From the NCBI GenBank assembly GCA_911728455.2, contig OU452223.1:9260174-9324173 (forward strand): a stretch of 64,000 nt of DNA, given 5' to 3'. Made by a program: the position numbers and the translations under genes. Source of the DNA: Marthasterias glacialis (taxonomy: Eukaryota; Echinodermata; Asteroidea; Forcipulatida; Asteriidae). The notes beneath the pieces were generated by a model. That model saw only the letters and a list, made by a program, of their open reading frames with translations. It was not told where the DNA came from and did not search any database. Position 1 is the stretch's first letter. The number at the start of each line of letters is the position of its first letter. Shown in pieces: positions 45,010 through 58,100 of this stretch.

Positions 45010-46035
45010 AAAAAGTATTAATCATTGGTTCTTGTTGGCCCAGTGACTCCTCACTACGACGTCAATCACAGCCTGTAGCTTACAATGTGTGCGCGTGCTC
45101 AGAAAGATACTATAACATACGGGGCTGTCTAAAAAATAGCAGACCCAGTAGGCAACTACAATGTGTCATGCCCTTGAATGATTGCCTTCTCGCATATTGA
45201 CATTCAACTAAGTTGAAAGTAGGCCTACTTGAATTAAAATGTTGAAGGACTGTCTGTGCTCTGAACGAATCAGTGATTTGTAGCTTGTCACCAGCCGAAA
45301 TTAGAGCACCGTTTATTGTTTCTTGAGCCGACCATAGGCAAGACTCTGTTCCTTGCTCTACGATCCATCATTTTCGAAAACACCATTTTGTTCTCACAAC
45401 AACTAGCCTATAGTGCATAGTGTAGTAGTACATACATACTGTGAGATTCAAAAGTTTTTTTTTACCACAGAGCAAGGACTTTGACCTCTACAGTAACTTC
45501 ACGTACGTTGTACGTGTGGTGTTACTTTAAAGTGGTAATAATTAATTATTTTTGAATTCAATATAACTGTTTTTACTTGTATTGTATTATGTTAGTTATA
45601 CAGGTATGTATTTATTTTTATATTTTATCCTTTCATCTCCTGCACTTGCTGGTTCTTCTGCAGTTTGGCAATATAATAAATGATGTCAAATCACCATATC
45701 TACTTGAGAAAAAGTTATTTTTTTTTTGCGACATTGGCATGCCATGCCATGCCATCCCCTGTGTTCTCCAACATGTAAAACAAGAGTGGCAGATTGCCAC
45801 GCTTTCTGCGGCACCTGCCTCATTTAAGAAGCCACCGCCAACGTTTGAAATCCGTCCACCACGCTTGTTTTGTTTGGTTTGGTTTGTTTAATCCGCGGTA
45901 ATTGCTCAAAAGTCAAAATACTGTGATGGAGACGCACTGTTCTGATCACATGCACGGACGTGTAAACGTTTTATTTTAACTCAAAGTTTTGCTTTGCATT
46001 GGTCCCCCCTCCCCCCCAGCGCCAACCTTTAATTT
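45010..46035. other. Intergenic, nothing recognised
   Basis: Short open frames only. GCCATGCCATGCCATGCCATCC is near 45740. Confidence 0.4.
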
Positions 46036-46039
46036 TTTA

Positions 46040-46462
46040 AAGTTGAAGAATACGCAGGTTTTTTTTATATAGCGCTTTATCACACCCTATGGGCGTCTCA
46101 GAGCGCTCAGTGTTTTCTCCTGCAAGGTATGATGAGTTACGTTTTTGAAGTATGAGACCTGTTCCTTTACATAGCACCATGTAATGGTTCACAAGGTGCT
46201 GTGGCGCAATCTGCAGCCGATCAAACCAGGAACACCGGGGCGAACCCCTTCTCTTTGCAATAAGTGCCACTGGGTTCTTTTACGTGCATTACACAACACA
46301 CAGGACCAACGGCTTAACGTCCCATCCGAAGGACGAAGCAATAATGGTTAAGTGTCTTGCTTAAGGACATAAGTGTCACGACCGGGACTCAAACCCACAC
46401 TCTGCTGATCAGAAACACCAGAGCTTGAGTCCGGTGATCTTATCCGCTCGGCCACGACACGC
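46040..46462 (-). mobile_element. tRNA-derived SINE
   Basis: On the minus strand: head GGCGTGTCGTGGCCGAGCGG (from 46462), B box GGGTTTGAGTCCCGGTC, body GACACTTATGTCCTTAAGCA, GGATGGGACGTTAAGCCG and tail GTGTGATAAAGCGCTATATA. The same family as 24100-24520. Confidence 0.85.
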
Positions 46463-46464
46463 CG

Positions 46465-47660
46465 TAAAGTTGAAGAACACTGAATCCCACTTTCAAAAAA
46501 AATTGCAACACGTAATCTATCTTTCTACTGAAGGAGAATGAAACTTGATCGACAAGATGAAATTTCTGTTTGGAATTTTTGACCCATGGATTATATTTTT
46601 TGGACACACTTGATTATTAGTAAAATAGTGCATTAGTGATACCGAAATTTACACTTTTTATAAACTTTTGGATGTGGCACTGTTGACAGAAAACTTTATT
46701 CTGAACATGTTGACACCTGATAATACTAATAGTACAGAGTGTGAACTTCAGAATAGAGGTACTGGTCCCTGCGGATCTTGCCCATTCTTACGGTAAATGG
46801 GAATCAAAATTGGTGATCAGAAATGGGTGACTGCACGATACATTGCTTCGTTCATGTCGTTAGGCTATTTTGGGCTACAAATTAGACTCAAACATGTCTC
46901 TGTAAAGAACTTGCAGGAGTAGACTAAAAACCATAAAACTTTGCCGTTTTTGAGCATTTAAAAAAAATTAAGTTCACATGATTTATCTGAACCAAATTTT
47001 TGGATGGGATAGATAACATGATCTTTGGAGTTAATTTTTTTTTTTTCCAGCTGTAGAAAATTTTTAATTACTGTACAGATTTCAACCCTGAATTTTGTTT
47101 ATACAATTAGGTCTATTCAGGAGTATTTGACAAAAGGGAAAATGCATTATTATATTATTGATAAAAGTTTAACTAAGAAAAATCAAATGTAAGATTTTTA
47201 ATTCAGAGAGTCCAAACAACGGTGTTCCGCTGTGCACAGCCTGGGGGCTAGAGAGACAGAAAACCTTGAGGCAACAACCCCGTACGGCTGGTGCAGTGGC
47301 TCCTGCGGCTAGTGAGGCAAGGGGTTAGGAGCCAGACTGCCAAGTACATGTTTTTTATTGTGGGTTTTAGTCTGTACACCGAGCTGTTACCACATTATAT
47401 AGTAGGGGCCTACATGTACGCTACACGCAGGACTGTCTCGTCATGTGTGTACAGCATCCAGCTGGTCCAATGCTCTTGCTGGACCATAGAGAGGCTGGAC
47501 TGTCTGTGAAGAAAAGAAATGGCCTGAATGCAAAAAGAAAAACCATGATGTCAACTCCCCCCACCCCCCCCCCCCAAAAAAAAAAAAAACATCAAAAACC
47601 CTTCGGTGGTCTGGGCCGTCCAATAAAATCATTAAGGAGAATACATGAGACATCCATCAT
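46465..47660. other. Intergenic, nothing recognised
   Basis: AT-rich, without recognisable genes or repeats. Confidence 0.35.
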
Positions 47661-47679
47661 GGTGGTGCTTTTGGCTTTG

Positions 47680-47958
47680 CTACAAAGTACGTTTATCGTA
47701 TTCGGGTTTATCGTGCTTTTTGGGACTTTTACTTATTGTTTTACCATCTTTTTTCTTCTTCTTTTCTTCGTGATGTTTTTTGGGACGATTTTTGGATGAT
47801 GAAAACATCCTCCATGGCATCAGACCTTCATCGGGCAGACGAAGGAAATACAGTTTTGTGTACCATAGCTCGGACTGACATTTGTTCATGTGTGTCGGTT
47901 GTTTACACATTACTTTGTGCTGGATGGATATGCAGACTGGATCCCCACGCCTCGTCAA
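47680..47958 (-). CDS. Lysine-rich open frame, uncertain
   Basis: The C-terminal 42 residues (from MFSSSKNRPKKHHEE) are very rich in Lys and charged residues and end before a stop at 47680. The complementary strand gives a hydrophobic frame, which is what the antisense of Lys codons would do. It could be a small real exon or chance. No homologue recognised. Confidence 0.2.
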   Translation of the reverse strand: MTRRGDPVCISIQHKVMCKQPTHMNKCQSELWYTKLYFLRLPDEGLMPWRMFSSSKNRPKKHHEEKKKKKDGKTISKSPKKHDKPEYDKRTL

Positions 47959-48077
47959 ATATATAATCTACATAAACAGAGCACCAGTCTACTTGCAACA
48001 TTGCGCAACAATGTCACATAAATTTCATAGATCCTGTGCAATGGCTAATAAAGCGTTTACCCTGACCTTTGACTAAG

Positions 48078-48620
48078 TTACCTTTGACCTCTTTTTTCTT
48101 TGTTTACTATTTCTTGTTAATTACGTGATAGTTTGATTATTTTTTTACAACAACCATCTAAAAGTTATGTCGTCTATGATTTTACATCACGATGACATAA
48201 ACTGTAAACTGGTATGCTCCTTTAATGGTTAAATATCCCCATTCTGCATGTACATGTATGTATGTATGTCCAATCTACTGGAATTCCCGGATACAGAGGA
48301 ATTCCAGTGGATTAGACCAGTGAAAGAGCCTCGTAGTAATTATTATGATGTAGCCTAATAATTAACAGGCCTGCTTACAATATATGCAGTCCAGAACACT
48401 TACAAAATATTTCCACCAGAATTATTACCCGGTCCATTGCTAGAGAGCACATCACACCGATTCTTAAAGGTACATGCACATTGCGGCCTCATATCTTGAA
48501 AAATGATCTTATTTACCACTTCAAAATTATACCAGCATACTTTTTAGAACCTTTTCGTAAAGAAATGTGCCCTGTAATTAAAGACAAATCGTCGAATAAA
48601 AGAAAAGAGGTCAAAGGTTA
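48078..48620. mobile_element. AACCTTTGACCTCTTTT-type inverted-end element
   Basis: TTACCTTTGACCTCTTTTTTC at the left is mirrored by AAAAGAAAAGAGGTCAAAGGTTAA at the right. Inside, 48270-48318 folds as TCTACTGGAATTCC against GGAATTCCAGTGGA. About 540 bp, non-coding. Confidence 0.55.
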
Positions 48621-48654
48621 ACATTATTGCCTTATCCTGTCGTTGCAACCGTCA

Positions 48655-48785
48655 GGCTGAAGCTAGCCAGCTGTGAATTCCAAGCCGCGAATAACAGTCG
48701 TAAATGCCAGCCGCAAATTACCAATTTCCGGCCGCATATTCCAACCACAAATTCGCGATGCCGGCCAGCCGCGAATTCCCCTAAA
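48655..48785. repeat. Degenerate ~16-18-base tandem repeat
   Basis: CCAGCCGCGAATTCC-like units (CCAAGCCGCGAATAAC, CCAGCCGCAAATTACC, CCGGCCGCATATTCC, GCCAGCCGCGAATTCC) follow one another with small changes. Non-coding. Confidence 0.55.
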
Positions 48786-48953
48786 CAGCGGTCAGGTCTT
48801 CAAGTGCTATTTTTAGCAACTTCTACAGTATTTCAGACAGAATTATTTCTCTTGATGATCTCTAATAGTATGAAAACTGTAACGCATGAGCTTTAGTTTT
48901 AGATTAAAACTAATCGGTTTTTATTTGATAACAGATTTCAGAGTATTACTACA

Positions 48954-49133
48954 GCAGGCCTTGATCCTAAGAAAAACTGGGGCAGGCCATTGCCGGCCAA
49001 ATCAGAGAAATTGTGCAAGGGCATGCTGGCCAAGTTGGTAGTGACAGTGCAATTTATCTGAAGGGCATGCTGGCCAACTTAACAGGGCATGAGGCCAATG
49101 GCCTCAGTGGCCTCGGTTAAGATCAAGGCCTGC
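48954..49133. mobile_element. GCAGGCCTTGATC-type palindromic element
   Basis: GCAGGCCTTGATCCTAA to TTAAGATCAAGGCCTGC, inverted ends. The interior repeats AGGGCATGCTGGCCAA twice. About 180 bp. Confidence 0.7.
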
Positions 49134-49599
49134 AATAGAAACCTGTACAATGTTACACTGACCAATTTAGCACTTTTCGCCAGACTCCCTTGCCGCAGTA
49201 TCCATGGCCTTTAGCTCAGTTTTGGATCTGTTTTAATTTCTCAGCCCCTGTTAATCTGAAATTTAATGGCAAGCTTGCTGGATCAGTTAGTGTATTGGCC
49301 CTAGAATGGGACTCTGTGTCGTAGTTGAGCCATGGTTGACATTTGGTACCTTACAGACAACGCTTCTTCCTCCTTGTGTAGGGGGAGGGTAAATCACATA
49401 CATGTACATCCCCGTGTACAAGTGGGGGCAAGTGTAATTCAAAAAGTTGGAAAATGTGTGGTGGTTGGGAAAAAAAGAGAAAATTCTGCTAGTGGTGGTC
49501 TGGGAATCCTGAAGGCTGGGCAGTTTTTCCGGCACCAACCAGTGTGGGTCGAGCCCTGATCCCCTCGATGTATGCCAAGCTGTGAATTTATTGTCATCC

Positions 49600-51776
49600 C
49601 AGAGCAGTAAGGACTTGTAGGACCTACATTGTAGAAAGACCCAGTCCACTCGAGGAGAAAGGACTTGTAGGACCAAGAAAGACCCAGTCGGCTCAGAGCA
49701 GAAAGGTTATTGGACCTAGAAAGACCCAGTCCGGTCAGAGCAGAAAGGACTTACAGGAACTAGAAAGACCCAGTCGGCTCAGAGCAGAAAGGACTTACAG
49801 GACCTAGAAAGACCCAGATCGCTCAGAGGAGAATGGACTTATTAGACCTTGAAAGACCCAGTCCACTCAGAGCAGAAAGGACTTATAGGACCTAGAAAGA
49901 CCCAGTCCGCTCAGAGCAGAAAGGACTTACAGGACCTAGAAGGACCCAGTCGGCTCAGAGCAGTAAGGACTTATAGGACCAAGAAAGACCCAGTCTGCTC
50001 AGAGCAGAAAGGACTTGTAGGACCTAGAAAGACCCAGTCTGCTCAGAGTAGAAAGGACTTATAGGACCTAGAAAGACCCAGTCTGTTCAGAGCAGAAAGG
50101 ACTTATAGAACCTAGAAAGACCCAGTCCGCTCAGAGCAGAAAAGACTTATAGGACCTAGAAAGACCCAGTCCGCTCAGAGCAGTAAGGACTTATAGGACC
50201 TAGAAAGACCCAGTCCGCTCAGAGCAGAAAGGACTTATAGGACCTAGAAAGACCCAGTCCGTTCAGGGCAGAAAGGACTTATAGGACCTAGAGAGACCCA
50301 GTCCGCTCAGAGCAGAAAGGACTTATAGGACCTAGAAAGACCCAGTCGGCTCAGAGCAGAAAGGACTTATAGGACCTAGAAAGACCCAGTCGGCTCAGAG
50401 CAGAAAGGACTTATAGGACCTAGAAAGACCCAGTCCGCTCAGAGCAGAAAGGACTTATAGGACCTAGAAAGACCCAGTCCGTTCAGGGCAGAAAGGACTT
50501 ATAGGACCTAGAGAGACCCAGTCCGCTCAGAGCAGAAAGGACTTATAGGACCTAGAAAGACCCAGTCGGCTCAGAGCAGAAAGGACTTATAGGACCTAGA
50601 AAGACCCAGTCGGCTCAGAGCAGAAAGGACTTATAGGACCTAGAAAGACCCAGTCCGCTCAGAGCAGAAAGGACTTATAGGACCTAGAAAGACCCAGTCC
50701 GCTCAGAGCAGAAAGGACTTATAGGACCTAGAAAGACCCAGTCCGTTCAGGGCAGAAAGGACTTAAAGGACCTAGAAAGACCCAGTCCGCTCAGAGCAGA
50801 CAGGACTTATAGGACCTAGAAAGACCCAGTCCGCTCAGAGCAGAAAGGACTTATAGGACCTAGAAAGACCCAGTCCGCTCAGAGCAGAAAGGACTTATAG
50901 GACCAAGAAAGACCCAGTCCGCTCAGAGCAGAAAGGACTTATAGGACCAAGAAAGACCCAGTCCGCTCAGAGCAGAAAGGACTTATAGGACCTAGAAAGA
51001 CCCAGTCCGCTCAGAGCAGAAAGGACTTATAGGACCTAGAAAGACCCAGTCCGCTCAGAGCAGAAGGGACTTATAGGACCTAGAGAGACCCAGTCAGCTC
51101 AGAGCAGAAAGGACTTATAGGACTTAGAAAGACCCAGTCCGCTCAGAGCAGAAAGGACTTATAGGACCTAGAAAGACCCAGTCCGCTCAGAGCAGAAAAG
51201 ACTTATAGGACCTAAAAAGACCCAGTCTGCTCAGACCAGAAAGGACTTATAGGACCTAGAAAGACCCAGTCTGCTCAGAGCAGAAAGGACTTATAGGACC
51301 TAGAAAGACCCAGTCTGCTCAGAGCAGAAAGGACTTATAGGACCTAGAAAGACCCAGTCTGCTTAGAGCAGAAAGGACTTATAGGACCTAGAAAGACCCA
51401 GTCAGCTCAGAGCAGAAAGGACTTATAGGACCTAGAAAGACCCAGTCCGTTCAGAGCAGAAAGGACTTATAGGACCTAGAAAGACCCAGTCTGCTCAGAG
51501 CAGAAAGGACTTATAGGACCTAGAAAGACCCAGTCCGCTCAGAGCAGAAGGGACTTATAGGACCTAGAAAGACCCAGTCCGTTCAGAGCAGAAAGGACTT
51601 ATAGGACCTAGAAAGACCCAGTCTGCTCAGAGCAGAAAGGACTTATAGGACCTAGAAAGACCCAGTCCGCTCAGAGCAGAAAGGACTTATAGGACCTAGA
51701 AAGACCCAGTCCGCTCAGAGCAGAAAGGACTTATAGGACCTAGTAAGACCCAGTCCGCTCAGAGCAGAAAGGACTC
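49600..51776 (+). repeat. 44-bp satellite array, about 49 copies
   Basis: The unit is CAGAAAGGACTTATAGGACC, then TAGAAAGACCCAGTCCGCTC, then AGAG: 44 bp, repeated head-to-tail without breaks. Copies at the left edge are more diverged (GGACTTGTAGG, GAGGAGAAAGG) and the centre is nearly identical. As 44 is not a multiple of 3, it is unlikely to code, and TAG stops recur. Confidence 0.95.
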
Positions 51777-51803
51777 ATAATACATACATGCACAATGGGG
51801 TAG

Positions 51804-52043
51804 AAGTCCTTTCTGCTTTGAGCGGACTGGGTCTTTCTAGGTCCTATAAGTCCTTTCTCCTCTGAGTGGACTGGGTCTTTGTAGGTCCTATAAGTCCTTT
51901 CTGCTCTGAGCTGACTGGGTCTTTCTAGGTCCTATAAGTCCTTTCTGCTTTGAGTGGACTGGGTCTTTCTAAGTCCTAAAGTCCTTTCTGCTCTGAGTGG
52001 ACTGGGTCTTTCTAGGTCCTATAGGTCCTTTCTGCTCAGAGCC
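51804..52043 (-). repeat. Inverted arm of the 44-bp satellite, about 5.5 copies
   Basis: AAGTCCTTTCTGC...GACTGGGTCTTTCTAGG is the same unit in reverse orientation, separated from the main array by only 27 bases (51777-51803). The pair can fold into a hairpin with a stem of about 240 bases. Confidence 0.95.
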
Positions 52044-52125
52044 GATGTTATGTGTTCTTTTTTGTGTTTATTGGGCCCTAAGCTTTTTAATTAATAAACT
52101 GTGAACTGTGTTTTTTTTTTAACAG

Positions 52126-52199
52126 CTTTCTCAAGTTCTGGCAACTTTGAGCTGCAACCATGTGCTGTCTGCGGGAGAAAGTTTAACACGGACTCACTA
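52126..52199 (+). CDS. First visible exon of the ZC2HC1-like gene
   Basis: After a T-rich tract and AACAG. Encodes the approach to finger 1 and its first two cysteines, ending at CTA/GTAAGT in phase 0. Eighty-three bases downstream of the satellite's inverted arm. Confidence 0.85.
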
Positions 52200-55100
52200 G
52201 TAAGTAGCCTAGTCTGGTACCCCAGATCCTTGTCATGTCACAGCCATCTTGACCCCCAACCCCCACAACAAAATAGTCTGACGCCCCCTTTTTTGAGAAC
52301 GTAGATGATTGCTTAAGCCTACAGGAAATGACCTATATTGTGAATTTGTAGTGTGTATTGTATATTTAAAGGGGCAGTGTTGGTTTTTGTAGAAAGCACA
52401 CCTAAAGTTACTCAATATTAATACAGGGATGGGATTCCTCCTGATTTTTTCCAGATTTCCGGATTTGACAAAATTATTATTGTTTTTGTTTTGTTTTGTT
52501 TTGTTTTTTAGTTGTTTTTTTTTTTTTTTTTTTTTGGGGGGGGGGTTAAATGTCATTTACATACATCCTGTAAAGTCTCAACACAGTACTTGTACTGTAT
52601 TTTGACTACACCAAGGTGCTTGCCCCATCTACATTTAATCCACAGAATGCAGCCATTGATTCAGGTAATGGCGTGGAGTTTTCATTTTCATCCACTCTCA
52701 TCCCCGGGTAACAGTAATGATAATACAAATTTGTACAGCACCATTTGTCTATGACCGACATATTTCAAGGCGCTGGAAAAAGAAAATATAAGAAAAAACG
52801 ACATTACAAGATACTTAGAAAGTTCTACAAAATACAAAGTATACAAGGTGTGTACTCGTCAGTGCAGATTTTTGATTTCATTTTTTTTTGTATGGACCCT
52901 CAAACTAAAATCTTGCAGCGGTAGTCCCTATCAACAAGAAGAAATAATCAGTACAAAATGGCACCTGAACTTTGAAAAAGTTCAGCCAAGTACATGTAGG
53001 TGAATTTATGGCCAGTCTGCCATTACCAGCAGTTACCAAATTTACCTGTTGAAGTTTGTAGGCTGAACACACTTCGGATTATAAACTGGTTCCCCTTGTG
53101 TTATGCTGTGTTGTATCACAAAATGAAAGGTTACCAGCTTTTCTACTCTGAAAGAGCAGTTTTTTAATGGATTAATTGAATGAGCATTCATCCCAAACTA
53201 TCCTCCACAAATTATTTGAACCTTGTAGAGCCTGTCTTGTAGTGCCGTCATTATTATTATGGTTTATTAAAAAAAAAACATGGCTGGCAGCCACAAAAGT
53301 GGCTGAAATAACCTCGTTTACAATAGAATAGCATTAATTCAAAAATATACAAAGAGCAATATGCCTAAACAATTTAGTTTTAGAAATGACACAGTAGAAA
53401 AAATCCAGTAGATGTCAAATTTGAAGCGGGGGTAAAGAATGTTATTCCTGTTCCACCCACACACCGATGAGTCTGAGCACCGCACAGTCAGTACTCGGTA
53501 CTCAGCATACAGGGCCCAAACACATCAGTGCATCATAAGCAAAACGAAAACAATTTATAATAGATGTTAATTTTTGCATCGGGGATAAAGAATATCATTT
53601 CTAATTTTTACCCGTACACCGATGTGAGTTAAGCACTGTATACTCGGTACTTTCCCAAGTCCTGTGAAAAAAAGAATATTGTTAAAAAAAAATTGTTTTA
53701 AAAATATACAAAGAGCAATAGACAATTTGTTTTACAAAACTACACGTAAAAAAAAAACAATAAACAAAACAAATGCCACACAAAATCAAATAAAGCAAAT
53801 TTATAAAAGTCTTGCCAGAGCAGGAATGGTGGGGTTGTTATATCTTTGGGCTGTATATGACTCCCAAATTGCAATTGTTAATATTTCCACCCAGACTAAA
53901 CATGAGACAGTATGCAGGAAATCGGAGTTAAAGGCCAGGCGGAGAAAGGTGTTTGACTCCGGTAAGCAGCGCCTTCAGGGTACTGGTGCGTCACTCAAGA
54001 ACAAAGTCGGCCAACCTGGTCAAGTACAGGTAAATAACTCATCAGAGGATTGGATACCCCCATATGTTTCATCTTGGATCGGCCTATCAGTCTGGCCTTT
54101 TTGTGGGAATTTGTGATCGGCAAGTTTTGTTAAAGCCCCAGCTCAACATTGGTAAAGTGTCTGTAAATGCTTCCATTCTTTGCACAAATCAAGATATTTA
54201 TAATAAAACCAACCTGTGAAAATGTCAGCTAATATCGCTGTGTCATTTGCAAGAAAAACAGTAAAAATACATTCAGCATTTTTGTACGCATTCCTATAGG
54301 CAGAGGTTTCGTCTCACTGAGACAAAAACTAATTTTGGATCTTATTTCATTTATTATTTAAAAACGATAACACTTCAGGCAGAAATATTTCAAGGAAAAG
54401 GTTTTTATACCATCATTGTCTTTGTACCGTGTTAGGTATATGTAAATCTGTGAACATTTATGTTTCTCTTCTTGCCAATGTTGAGCTGGGGCTTTAAGTA
54501 GTAATAAAAATGAGTAAATTTGTTGATTGATGAATTTTTTTGTACCTGTGATGAGGGAGGGTTACATTCCCAATTGTATATTTTGTACACATCCTGTTGT
54601 ATATCAGAGTGGTAGCATGTGTATGTCTTACCCTACGTTTTACATGTGCTTAGTAATTAAGCTGCGGCGTGCATATCGGAGCTTCTTCAACTCAATTTTC
54701 CCAGCCATTCTGGTCCTCACTCTTTCAACACCCACAAGCTGTCCGAGACCAGATCGAGACGGAGGGAGACACGTCACTTGCGGTGCCGCTGTCACGAGTT
54801 TGGAACACTCTCCCAAGAGATATTATCCAAACATCTCCATTCCAACAGTGCTTCAAGTCCAATCTGAAGACTTTTTTTGTCAAACAGATCGTTCTCATAA
54901 CCAGTGATACTTCATCCGTTGAATGCATGTGATGTTTTTTCTCCATTTTTCCTTTTTCTTCGACGTATACAAGTGCATGGTATAAATGTTTGAATATTAT
55001 TATTATTATTACATAGATGTAAAAGTGAGTGTGATATTTGGATCCAATTTACTGTAAACACCCACTGTCAAGAATCTAGCTCAAACTGTGATAGACAGCC

Positions 55101-58100
55101 GGATATAACATTTGCATAGTACATTGATTGTGCTGAAGATTGAGTCATGCGACTGCAAATCATTCTTGGCAAACTTAGCCGAGGCAATGTTTGCACTAAA
55201 TGACAAGGAAATATTTTTGTCGGCAGGCACAGCCTATTAAAGAGACCCACTGGAGGGAGAGGCACCTTGACTTCGTCAACTCCATCCGCTCAGCTAGGGC
55301 GGCACAGAGAGCAATCAACACAGGGGGACCCCTCCCACCTCCACCACCTCCTTCAAAGAATCCAAGTAAGGTTGACAACAATGTGCTAACAAATATTTGT
55401 TGAACTCTTAAACTATCGACAAACATTCAAACAAGTTTTTAAAAATGTACTTTGTGTGGTGTCTTTAGTAAGTAGTTGATTTTGCCCTTGAATACGTCTA
55501 ACATTGTAGAAAAATAGTCCAGTTACATTTCCCAAGTCGAATCTCAAATAGTATTGTGATATTTAACAACCCTCCCAACGATGAAGGGAAACAAATGTAT
55601 ATTTGAAATGTTACCAACCTGATGTATTTTAATGTTTGCTTTGTGTGTAATAATGTAAAAAGTTAGAAAAACAAGAACTGATAATAATGTGTTTTCATAA
55701 GACACAAAACCTTAAAGGGTTGTGGTAAGATTGAAAATATAAATGTTCACAGATTTGCCCATAAATTACGTGGTATAAAGATGGTCATGGTAGATAGAGT
55801 TATTATGAATCTGAGAACCTTTGTGCAGGTAAGGTTCTCAGTTTTTCTGCAGTGATGCAGAGGTCTTTTGTGACCTTGTCTGGCTGTCCAAAGAGTGTAC
55901 TATTCAAACGTTTTTTAAGACACCTTAAAGTCTGCAATTTTGCGGGACCCGATGTACCAATAATGTTTGAGACTTGCACGATTTATTCCAGAGTTTAAAC
56001 CCGGTAGTAATATCAATGAGGGTGTTTCTTGCCCCATGCCCCAGCTCTGTTAAAAAAGAATTAGGTGTCAATGCCCTTGATCGAATGCTCAATCTCCCGT
56101 ATTTGGACCGACAGACCTGAGGGGGTGGCAGGAAAAGGAGGAGCCTTGTTGCGGATGCTGTGGGAGGTTTGTTGGATGAACTTCAACGATGTTGAACTTG
56201 GGCCCAATTTTAGTCAAGATGTGAATTGGTGAAGGTTTGTTCCTCTCCAAAATGGGGTGCAAATTATTCAGGGACTGAATGAATTTCAGGAGCATCTGAT
56301 CCTTGGTATCGGGCACGCTGCCCTTGAAACTGAACAGGAAATGACTTGTTTGCTTTGGTCGGGTAACCATTTCGGGGGGAAGCGGAGAATGTTTTGTTTT
56401 GATACAGTGGGAGGACCAAATGAGTCAGAAGAGTGATACACCTTCTTTGTACTTCTATCTTGAGTGACATTTGAAATACATGTTTCCGGTTTTTACTCAC
56501 CAATATTGTCTTCTTCAATTACTTCAAACAAAAGGAACAAAAGGAAAGTGGTTTCAAACTTTGTGTATAAACATGTGGTGTCGTTACTAAGAACACGATG
56601 GTCTCGTGATTTAAAGAGGCTGGCTGTTTGAGATGACATTCAAAGTGTAAACTGTAAACAAGTTCATTCAGCTGATCTGCCAGTTAGTCACCTGTGCACT
56701 GTGGTCAGCTGACCACAGTGGTGACTCGTCTGTTGTGTTGCCCTGTGTGTTGTGGCCATCAGTCCAGTCTGGTTACTAGTCCTACTTTAATAATGATAAT
56801 AATAACTAGTTCTTATATGGTGCACTTCACAATAATGTCTCAATGTGCTTTACATTAGTGCCCTGGTCATTGGGCCAATAACATTCCTGTAATCTTTCTC
56901 AGCTCCCTGGGGAGTATACAGCCCCGAGCTGCTGTGGCGCTCCGAAGGCTTTTTCAAACACAATATCAACCTCTACCCTCGCAGGTACCCATTTATACCC
57001 CTGGGTGAAGAGAAGCAATTATAGTATTAAGCATCTTGCTCAAGAACACAAGTGTCATGACCGGGATTTGAACCCACACCCCGATGACTTTAGTCCGGTG
57101 CACTAGACCGCTCAGCCATGACCTGCCCTGACACTTTGGCCGATCTGTCCATTATTGCCACCTGTCCATTTTCGGTCCCATGTCAAGTGTGTCCATCAGA
57201 CTGCTCTGGTTACAGAGGCATCCTTCATGGCAGTCATCCACTGCGGACACCTGCCCATTCTGTCCATTCATTATTAATGTACAGTAATCACTTGTGTCTG
57301 TAACTACTGTAGTGCGGTGACTAGACCTGTCTGGCTCCTGTCAAAGTATTGATACAAATTCTGTACATTGCCACGCCTTTCTCATTTCCCCACATGAAGG
57401 TTACATAGAGTGTCCCCACTGCACTCGAAGCTTCAGCCGCACGGCTGCCGAGCGGCACATATCATTCTGCGCCCAGCGAACGAAGACCTACGGAGCACCG
57501 GTCAAACCGCTACACAAGAGAGCTGCTGCTGATGTGAGCTACAGCACGACCGGAATAAGAAAAGCTGTAAGTTTATCAAACTGGTACATATGTAGGTTAA
57601 ACCATCTTAAGACTGACTTATAAGGGGCTTAGTTGATTAGACAGGATGTTTTAAGCTCATACCACTGTGATGTTTTATTTTATTGTTAACCGTGGTACAC
57701 TTAACCAGTTGCTGCCAGGATTCTTTGTTTTTTTTCTTTTTCTCCCCGTCCCTCTGGCGGGATTCTTTTGGAGGAATTGCCAGAATCTTTTTTCTTCGAA
57801 GGTACCACTGGCACAATGGAACCCAGACTTGACAGTGCCAAGAGAACAGAGATTCTCTTTCTTGGATCGTCCATTTTTGTTCCTCGACTGAGAAAATGTC
57901 AGATTCACACAGTGTGAATTGCAAAAAACATCGGCCGTTACCTACGGCATAGGGGTGGCACTAAACACCGAACCATGGCTCGATTGCCGGCTCACTCTGA
58001 CTTAACCTCCATTGAGCTGAAATACAATGAATGAAGAATGGTGGAGGCCTCTCGATGCCATGTAATCCCCCTCTGGGAACAAAAAAAGCAAAGGTCTATA

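Noticed and set aside
46340..46462. tRNA gene on the minus strand
   Set aside because: Same SINE family, diverged arms, with the SINE body and tail attached.
47443..47799. Membrane protein on the plus strand
   Set aside because: The hydrophobic part is the antisense of a lysine-rich stretch and the middle is a C/A homopolymer run; no support.
49849..50064. Repeat protein encoded by the 44-bp array
   Set aside because: The period is not a multiple of three, stops recur in most units, and the open frame exists only where variants remove TAG.
49600..51776. CRISPR array
   Set aside because: Units are contiguous with no unique spacers, and the DNA is clearly eukaryotic.
54527..54907. 126-codon open frame
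   Set aside because: It overlaps a 5'-truncated LINE tail in another frame, which explains the sequence better.
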